NCBI GenBank assembly: GCA_944322885.1 | Contig: CALUQH010000002.1 | Span: 1-44,907, forward strand | Reading direction: 5' to 3' | Length of the DNA stretch: 44,907 nucleotides | From: Candidatus Gastranaerophilales bacterium | GTDB taxonomy: Bacteria > Cyanobacteriota > Vampirovibrionia > Gastranaerophilales > Gastranaerophilaceae | Shown here: positions 40,324 through 44,907 of the stretch, in pieces | How positions within the stretch are numbered: the first letter of the stretch is position 1 | Layout: the number at the start of each line of letters is the position of its first letter | Program-made: the position numbers and the translations under genes | Notes under the pieces: model-generated | Databases searched by the model: none | What the model saw: only the letters and a program-made list of their open reading frames with translations | What the model was told of the DNA's origin: nothing

Positions 40324-41340
40324 CTATTGGACCTGCATTTCTTTTTCAAACCCGAAAAGCGAGCTTACAGATTCATCGTCATGAATTCGTGCAATTGCAG
40401 CTCCCAAAAGCGGTGCAACAGAAAGCTGCTTAATATTAGGAGGCATTTTTTCCATATCTAACGGAATTGTATTTGTTACAATACATTCTTTAATCGGAGC
40501 ATTTGCAAGCCTTTCGATTGCAGGCCCTGAAAATACCGGATGAACAGCACAAACATATATATCTTTTGCTCCTTCTTTCTTAAGGAGTTTTGATGCTTCG
40601 CATATAGTGCCTGCTGTATCTATCATGTCATCAAACATTATACAAATCTTATCTTTAACATCTCCGATAACATGTGATGCAATAGCTTCGTTATGTTTGT
40701 CGCGGCGTTTATCAATAATTGCAAGAGGGCATCCGATTGCTTTTGCAAAGTGTCTTGTTCTTTGAACTCCGCCTGTATCCGGGCTTACTGCAACCATATC
40801 ATCCGGATTGATATTTAAATTTTTAATATAATTAGTTAAAATTGATGTTGCAAAAATATGGTCGACAAGAATATTAAAGAACCCCTGAATTTGTCCGGTA
40901 TGCAAATCCATTGCAAGAATTCTGTCAGCACCTGCTGTTGTCAATAAATCTGCAACGAGTTTCGCGGTAATTGCTTCACGTCCTGAAGTTTTTCTGTCCT
41001 GTCTTGCATAACCGTAGTAAGGAATTACGGCTGTTATTGTTTTTGCACTTGCTCTTTTGAAAGCGTCAATAATAATCAAAAGTTCCATCAAATTTTCGTT
41101 AACAGGATTGCATAAAGGCTGGATAATAAATACATCATCCCCTCTCACACTTTCTTTTACCTGCACATAAATTTCACCGTCTGCAAAATTCTTTACAATC
41201 ATGGGCCCTATTGTAGTCCCCAAATAGTCGGCAATTTCCTGTGCAAGTTTAATGTTAGAACGTCCTGCAAACAATTTTATATCGTGTGTCGGGTTAATTG
41301 TTCGTTCTAACTGAGGGAAAGTCATTTCTGCAACCATCAT
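40324..41340 (-). CDS. prs: Ribose-phosphate pyrophosphokinase
   Basis: 338 aa from ATG 41340 (ATG 41337 is equally possible and better spaced from AAAGGA). It makes PRPP for nucleotide, histidine and cofactor synthesis. Motifs: KLFAGRSNIKLAQEIADYLG, FADGEIYVQVKESVRGDDVF, PYYGYARQDRK, and the PRPP loop MFDDMIDTAGTICEA. An upstream in-frame TTG would include the ribosome binding site and is rejected. Confidence 0.95.
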   Translation of the reverse strand: MMVAEMTFPQLERTINPTHDIKLFAGRSNIKLAQEIADYLGTTIGPMIVKNFADGEIYVQVKESVRGDDVFIIQPLCNPVNENLMELLIIIDAFKRASAKTITAVIPYYGYARQDRKTSGREAITAKLVADLLTTAGADRILAMDLHTGQIQGFFNILVDHIFATSILTNYIKNLNINPDDMVAVSPDTGGVQRTRHFAKAIGCPLAIIDKRRDKHNEAIASHVIGDVKDKICIMFDDMIDTAGTICEASKLLKKEGAKDIYVCAVHPVFSGPAIERLANAPIKECIVTNTIPLDMEKMPPNIKQLSVAPLLGAAIARIHDDESVSSLFGFEKEMQVQ

Positions 41341-41444
41341 AATTCCTTTCAAGTTTTTTATGCTTAATTATTATAGTATTTTAAGGTGTTAACCTCAATG
41401 ATTTTTTAAGTAATATTACCAAAACATAAAAAAAATTTTTTTTG

Positions 41445-42179
41445 TCATTCTTTTTCCCAGAGAATTTCAACGAGGCATAAATCTTCATTAGTTTCGTAGT
41501 TTTTTATTAAATGAAGAGTTGTAAAATCATTTAAAAATTCAATTTGAGAAACTACTTTTGCTCCGTATTTTACTTCTTTTTTGAATTGTATATCAAGGGT
41601 TTTGATTTTGTGAGTACTTCTGAAGTCAAAATTTAAAGGTTCTAATGCCCAGATTATATAATTCCCGTTGTTTGCATGCGAATTTACATCTATATCTTCA
41701 TAACGAACTTCAAATATTTTTTCAATATCTGCTCTTTCAACAGGTTTGAGTTTTTTAAACGCTAAATCGTCCTCTCTTTTTTGATAAAGCGGCATATATT
41801 CGTTATTTAGTGCCGGTTGAACGGGAACTGGCGCTTTTGTTGTCATATCAACAACAGCCCAGACACTTGAAATTTTCCCGAGGAGTTTTTCTCCCTTACA
41901 TATATAAAAATCACGATAAGCAAACAGTTTTTGGCAGCCGCGGGGTTCTGTTTTTAAAGTTAAATTGTAAACAGATACAGGATAGTCATTAAATTCCATT
42001 CTGTATTTGAGCAGAAACCAGCCGAGATTTTTAGGTGTTATATATGAATAGCCGAACCCCAAGCTCTCTGCGTTTGCACTTGCCATATCCTGTAAAAAAT
42101 TTAAAAGAGACGAAGGTTTTAATGCAAGTTTATAATCCATTTCGGAATATTTAACCTTGATTTGTTCTTCAAAAATCAT
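41445..42179 (-). CDS. Acyl-ACP thioesterase
   Basis: 244 aa with two hot-dog domains. N-terminal half: KVKYSEMDYKLALKPSSLLN, GWFLLKYRMEF. C-terminal half: YEDIDVNSHANNGNYIIWAL, which carries the Asn-His pair of the plant FatA/FatB and bacterial family. It releases fatty acid from acyl carrier protein in the cytoplasm. TGcTACAAT ends 6 nt before the ATG and no ribosome binding site is seen, so the mRNA is probably leaderless. Confidence 0.85.
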   Translation of the reverse strand: MIFEEQIKVKYSEMDYKLALKPSSLLNFLQDMASANAESLGFGYSYITPKNLGWFLLKYRMEFNDYPVSVYNLTLKTEPRGCQKLFAYRDFYICKGEKLLGKISSVWAVVDMTTKAPVPVQPALNNEYMPLYQKREDDLAFKKLKPVERADIEKIFEVRYEDIDVNSHANNGNYIIWALEPLNFDFRSTHKIKTLDIQFKKEVKYGAKVVSQIEFLNDFTTLHLIKNYETNEDLCLVEILWEKE

Positions 42180-42185
42180 GAGTCC

Positions 42186-42194
42186 ATTGTAGCA
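42186..42194 (-). promoter_or_regulatory. Extended -10 placed for leaderless thioesterase mRNA
   Basis: TGcTACAAT on the minus strand with a 6-nt gap to ATG 42179. It lies in the 23-nt gap after the XRE gene, so the thioesterase is not dependent on read-through. Confidence 0.55.
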
Positions 42195-42202
42195 TATTGT
42201 GA

Positions 42203-42466
42203 TTATCTGTCAATCAAAGTGAAATCCGGCGGTAAATCGTCTTCAACCATTTTTATTAATTTATGCGGTTTTATATTGAGAGCTTCGGCAAGTTTATAAA
42301 TAGTTGTGAATTGAGGATCTTTCAATGCTCTTTCTACAGTGCTGATAATCGATGTTGAAATATCATTTTCACTTGCAAGCATAAATTGGCTCTGTCTTCC
42401 CCTGAGCTTTTTAGTTATTTTAGCAAGTGAATTTAGTATTTTTTGTTTTTTCTCATCGATTTGCAT
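42203..42466 (-). CDS. XRE-family HTH regulator
   Basis: 87 aa. A charged N-terminus is followed by a Cro/C1 HTH: LRGRQSQFMLASENDISTSI, then ISTVERALKDPQFTTIYKLA and ALNIKPHKLIKM. No ribosome binding site; A/T-rich upstream with TATAAAATAT. It is divergent from the HAD gene and may regulate one of its neighbours. Confidence 0.85.
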   Translation of the reverse strand: MQIDEKKQKILNSLAKITKKLRGRQSQFMLASENDISTSIISTVERALKDPQFTTIYKLAEALNIKPHKLIKMVEDDLPPDFTLIDR

Positions 42467-42530
42467 TTTTATATTTTATATGTATAGTTAAATTATCGCT
42501 TTCGCGAACGAGATAATATATGGAGTTAAT

Positions 42531-42872
42531 ATGGCTGATGTGAAAAAAACAATTCTCCTTGACCTTGATGGAGTAATAAATACTTACAGCAATGATTACA
42601 ACCCTGATTACATCCCGCCATTACGTGACGGGGCAAGGCAGTTTGTTGAAAAGCTTTCTAAAAAATATAAAATAAAACTTTTTACAACTCGTAATAAAAT
42701 GCTTGCTTCTATGTGGCTGCTTGAAAATAATCTGAATGATTTTATAACCGGGGTAACAAATACTAAAGAACTTTGCTGGCTGTTTGTTGATGACAGGTGT
42801 ATATGTTTTAACGGGAATTATAAGGAGCTTTTTGACGATATAGAAAACTTTGAAGTCTGGCATAAGAAGTGA
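42531..42872 (+). CDS. Small HAD-like phosphatase
   Basis: 113 aa without a cap insertion. Motif I LLDLDGVIN gives the nucleophile and acid aspartates, motif II is the threonine in KLFTTRN, and motif IV is in WLFVDDRC. GGAG is just upstream. Substrate unknown; small HAD proteins of this kind include 5'-nucleotidase- and sugar-phosphatase-like enzymes. Confidence 0.82.
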   Translation: MADVKKTILLDLDGVINTYSNDYNPDYIPPLRDGARQFVEKLSKKYKIKLFTTRNKMLASMWLLENNLNDFITGVTNTKELCWLFVDDRCICFNGNYKELFDDIENFEVWHKK

Positions 42873-42977
42873 TTTTCGGTAATTGTTAAATTTTGGTTAA
42901 AAAAACACGATTTCTTGCAAATAAGGTAAATAATGTAAATGTAGTTAAAAGTAAGTTATTTGAAAGGAAGTGTTAAT

Positions 42978-43433
42978 ATGAAATTCTTAGTTAGAAAAGC
43001 TCCTGAAAACTTTATAAGAACAGTGAATGATGAAATCAGTTCATTATTGAACAGACATTTTGACAGCTATTTCCCCGAAGCAGCTTATTGGGAAGAAATG
43101 GATAAATACTCAATGCCTGTAGAAATTTCGGATAAAGGCCGTGATTATGAAGTTAAAGCAGAACTTCCGGGCGTAAAAAAAGAAGATTTGGACATTGATA
43201 TTGATAAAAATTACATTGTAATTAATGCCAAAAAAGAAGAAGAAAAAACTGAAAATGAAAAATCTTATAAAAAATCAGAATTCAGATACGGTGAATTTTC
43301 AAGAACAGTTTACTTCCCTGAAGAAATTGATGTTGAAAAAACAGAAGCAAAATTGGAACATGGTGTATTGAAAGTTCATGCACCTAAAAAATATTCTGAT
43401 AAAGATGCGAAAAAGAAATTAACAGTAAAATAA
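42978..43433 (+). CDS. Small heat-shock protein Hsp20
   Basis: 151 aa from ATG 42978, chosen because AAGGAAG (42964-42970) is 7 nt upstream. Alpha-crystallin domain: MPVEISDKGRDYEVKAELPG, VKKEDLDIDIDKNYIVINAK, FSRTVYFPEEID and AKLEHGVLKVHAPKK, with the A-x-x-x-x-G-V-L motif intact. It holds unfolding proteins for ClpB/DnaK. No heat-shock operator was recognised. Confidence 0.93.
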   Translation: MKFLVRKAPENFIRTVNDEISSLLNRHFDSYFPEAAYWEEMDKYSMPVEISDKGRDYEVKAELPGVKKEDLDIDIDKNYIVINAKKEEEKTENEKSYKKSEFRYGEFSRTVYFPEEIDVEKTEAKLEHGVLKVHAPKKYSDKDAKKKLTVK

Positions 43434-43455
43434 TTTAAAAGCATTAAAACTATGT

Positions 43456-43484
43456 AAGGGCAGGTTTTATACCTGCCCTTTTTG
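43456..43484 (+). terminator. Rho-independent terminator after hsp20
   Basis: AAGGGCAGGT / ACCTGCCCTT with a 5-nt loop and a T tail. Confidence 0.88.
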
Positions 43485-43512
43485 TATAAAAAGAATAAAA
43501 TCAACAAAAGAC

Positions 43513-43541
43513 TTGATTTTAAAAAATGTTCATGCTACATT
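43513..43541 (+). promoter_or_regulatory. Promoter of the tRNA-like element
   Basis: TTGATT, a 17-nt spacer ending TGc, then TACATT. Transcription would begin near 43548, directly before the tRNA-like sequence. Confidence 0.5.
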
Positions 43542-43558
43542 TAATTTTGCTGACAAAG

Positions 43559-43656
43559 TTGCGGGCTGCCGGTGCAGGTGATTAGAGCACTGTGCCGAGC
43601 AAAAGGTGACTAAATGTCACGTTTTGTGAGAGGCCTGATAAGGGTCACGCAAAGTA
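43559..43656 (+). pseudogene. tRNA-Ile-derived element with an inserted hairpin
   Basis: The first 30 nt copy the start of tRNA-Ile at 43701 (TTGCGGGCTGC, then CAGGTG-TTAGAGC), and CCTGATAAGGGT copies its anticodon region. Between them about 40 nt are inserted that form CAAAA-g-GTGAC-taaat-GTCAC-g-TTTTG (43600-43626). No T arm and no 3' acceptor strand follow, so it cannot be a normal tRNA. It could be a decayed duplicate or a new structured RNA. Confidence 0.5.
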
Positions 43657-43704
43657 ACAAGTCTTGATTTGAAAATTTTATATATTACCATTGATAATGG
43701 TTGC

Positions 43705-43778
<74 letters not shown>

Positions 43779-43790
43779 TATTTTACAACA

Positions 43791-43812
43791 AGAGCCGAAA
43801 AGGCTCTTTTTT
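43791..43812 (+). terminator. Rho-independent terminator after tRNA-Ile
   Basis: AGAGCC-GAAAA-GGCTCT followed by a T run. Confidence 0.85.
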
Positions 43813-43838
43813 AGTGGCTTTTCAAGTTCCAATCTGCG

Positions 43839-43849
43839 TTTCAAACGGT
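43839..43849. repeat. 11-bp direct repeat flanking the integrase remnant, left copy
   Basis: TTTCAAACGGT occurs here and at 44142-44152. The left copy is embedded in the palindrome CGTTTCAAACG. It is a candidate recombination site, but the short length allows chance. Confidence 0.3.
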
Positions 43850-43914
43850 TGCAAATTTTTGTAATATGTTTCTGGGACATTGAGACGGAAAAAATTTAAT
43901 AAAAAATCAAACAG

Positions 43915-43938
43915 ACAGCCGATTTGAGGCTGTTTTTT
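43915..43938 (+). terminator. Terminator-like hairpin
   Basis: ACAGCC-GATTTGA-GGCTGT followed by a T run. No gene lies between it and the preceding terminator, so it may end a short transcript or be a leftover of the integrated element. Confidence 0.6.
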
Positions 43939-43960
43939 AGTATTGAGATGTACCGGTCAT

Positions 43961-44140
43961 TTATCCCAAACTAAAAAGCAGTGCATCTCTTGTCTTTTTT
44001 GCCAAATATTTTTTAATCTTTTGAATATCTTCTATCTTTTTTATTGGTTGTACTATGTTTATTTGAAATCTGCTTAGTTTCAGACAATGATTGCTTCTAC
44101 CATTAAAAAAGTAAAGTCCAATGACACAAAATTTAAACAC
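43961..44140 (-). pseudogene. Tyrosine recombinase (phage integrase) remnant
   Basis: Sixty codons from GTG 44140 to TAA 43961. The stretch IVQPIKKIEDIQKIKKYL then KKTRDALLFSLG matches the start of the catalytic domain of tyrosine recombinases (P-I-x-x-x-x-x-I then RD-LLF-LG). The frame stops exactly where intact enzymes continue with IN-x-GLR, and the next in-frame codons (MTG) look like its decayed continuation. The catalytic Arg-His-Arg-Tyr residues are absent. Its place beside tRNA-Ile fits an old integration site. Confidence 0.6.
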
Positions 44141-44141
44141 T

Positions 44142-44152
44142 TTTCAAACGGT
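44142..44152. repeat. 11-bp direct repeat, right copy
   Basis: TTTCAAACGGT, identical to 43839-43849, located immediately upstream of the integrase remnant's GTG. Confidence 0.3.
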
Positions 44153-44254
44153 GCTTAGCGACGTTCAGGCGAGTTGGGGAGAAATACAACACAACTTCAT
44201 TTTGTTGTATTCTTCAATGGAAATAATGGGTTATAGTTTTAGACAATATATTGT

Positions 44255-44907
44255 TTATGAATTAAGTTCTAAATCTCTTAGTCTGCAATAGGATTTTTCT
44301 ATTTTTAAATTATTTATCCAGGCAGATTTATTTAGGTACGTTTGTAACTCATTTTTTAAATTATGCATTAGATTAATATTATTCAGATAGTATTCATTAA
44401 TATAATTTTTAAAATTGAGATTTGGGATCCTAGTTTTGAATTTTTTTAGAAACATTTTATTTGAGATTAAATTTAGAAATATCAGGATAGAAAATCTAGT
44501 ATAATCAAAAATATTACTTGCTAAATTATCATCCTTGTTACAAGCGGGATCTTGCCCATGCACGTATGAACAACGTGTTTCATAAGCTTTATTAATATTT
44601 TTAGCTATTTGTTTTTTATTTAATCCTAAGGCCAATGATAATAAGTCAGAACATCTATCTCTTAACTGTCGGGATATTTTTTCTGAATTTGTATTAAAAA
44701 GAGCTTCTAGTGCCAAACAACAATAAGTAATTTGATGTGTCGGATGGATTTTATTAATTGCTTGTATGTAAAAATCAATCGCAATTTTTAAAAACAGAAT
44801 TTCTTTATTTTCTATATTACCAATATAATATTGTACTAACTTTATAACCTTGGGAAAATTTTCTATTAGTACTTCATTGAGACAAACAGGGATTCCGCCA
44901 TCATATT
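44255..44907 (-). CDS. Apea-like HEPN-domain protein (partial, 5' end beyond window)
   Basis: 216 residues are visible; the frame is open to the right edge. After a helical part come CLALEALFN, a charged loop with RQLRDRCSDLLSLALGLNKK, and YETRCSYVHG, the R-x4-H motif of HEPN ribonucleases in the form typical of Apea-like members. A helical C-terminus follows. HEPN proteins serve as RNases in toxin and antiphage systems, although inactive scaffolds exist. No partner is visible. The reading frame is markedly AT-rich, in keeping with acquired DNA. A palindrome AATACAACA/TGTTGTATT at about 44187-44215 may end its transcript. Confidence 0.6.
   Translation of the reverse strand, partial: YDGGIPVCLNEVLIENFPKVIKLVQYYIGNIENKEILFLKIAIDFYIQAINKIHPTHQITYCCLALEALFNTNSEKISRQLRDRCSDLLSLALGLNKKQIAKNINKAYETRCSYVHGQDPACNKDDNLASNIFDYTRFSILIFLNLISNKMFLKKFKTRIPNLNFKNYINEYYLNNINLMHNLKNELQTYLNKSAWINNLKIEKSYCRLRDLELNS

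Noticed and set aside
43559..43670. Group I intron in a tRNA, or a GEMM (cyclic di-GMP) riboswitch
   Set aside because: The insert is only about 40 nt with no intron core, the tRNA 3' half is missing, and the only GEMM-like string (ACGCAAAG) lacks the rest of the motif.
44141..44254. Additional gene between the integrase remnant and the HEPN gene
   Set aside because: No frame of useful length; only a palindrome (about 44187-44215) and AT-rich sequence are present.

Overview
This AT-rich, densely packed window looks like the chromosome of a non-photosynthetic relative of cyanobacteria, most likely a gut-type Melainabacteria/Vampirovibrionia (Gastranaerophilales-like) lineage. The pointers are a homologue of the cyanobacterial iron-sulfur protein LdpA (6681-7610), a cyanobacterial-style DprA-like SLOG protein (108-710), an outer-membrane porin with a signal peptide (23926-25227), and no photosystem, pigment or carbon-fixation gene. 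This placement is inferred from protein resemblance and was not tested with a phylogeny.

Layout. 1-3400: SLOG protein, a solitary ADP-ribosyltransferase-like protein, a HEAT-like repeat protein, a stand-alone receiver and a 44-aa gene. 3398-8789: ClpB, small XRE and LuxR-type regulators, and LdpA immediately downstream of a membrane-anchored penicillin-recognising serine hydrolase. 8934-13220: truncated HIT protein, a second lone gene carrying the same upstream module as the ADP-ribosyltransferase, spermidine synthase, a phosphoesterase and a site-2 protease. 13304-18537: YihY membrane protein, NrnA, a DUF721/DciA protein, Nudix, DapF and the rpsF-ssb-rpsR group, with interspersed repeats. 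18586-22346: a five-gene leftward cluster of two YbjQ proteins, an M48 protease and two unknown membrane proteins. 22413-28787: arginine/lysine-type decarboxylase, porin, small regulator pair, hisS with two small genes, and a secreted alpha/beta hydrolase. 28930-33383: CDP-sugar and glycosyltransferase genes of a surface polysaccharide. 33408-37748: tRNA-Ser, Ffh, a secreted protein with repeated TonB-C-like modules, a membrane-anchored Hsp20-like protein and an RHH regulator. 37745-43433: a two-component pair, a candidate small RNA, REP-like repeats, prs, acyl-ACP thioesterase, XRE, HAD and Hsp20. 43500-44907: a tRNA-Ile-derived element, tRNA-Ile, a decayed integrase and a HEPN-type protein that runs off the window, together resembling the edge of an integrated island.

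How the parts relate. The decarboxylase and SpeE probably belong to one polyamine route although they lie apart. ClpB, Hsp20 and the membrane Hsp20-like protein cover protein quality control. RfbF and RfbG make CDP-4-keto-6-deoxyglucose for a surface glycan.

Three signals stand out. (1) At least six genes have a -10 box exactly 6 nt before the start codon, which predicts leaderless mRNAs; hisS has a full consensus promoter in this arrangement. (2) A 47-nt upstream module is shared, without gaps, by two unrelated solitary genes, one of them an ADP-ribosyltransferase-like protein. (3) A family of covarying REP-like palindromes sits on or against stop codons. All functions are inferred from reading the sequence; no database search was run.
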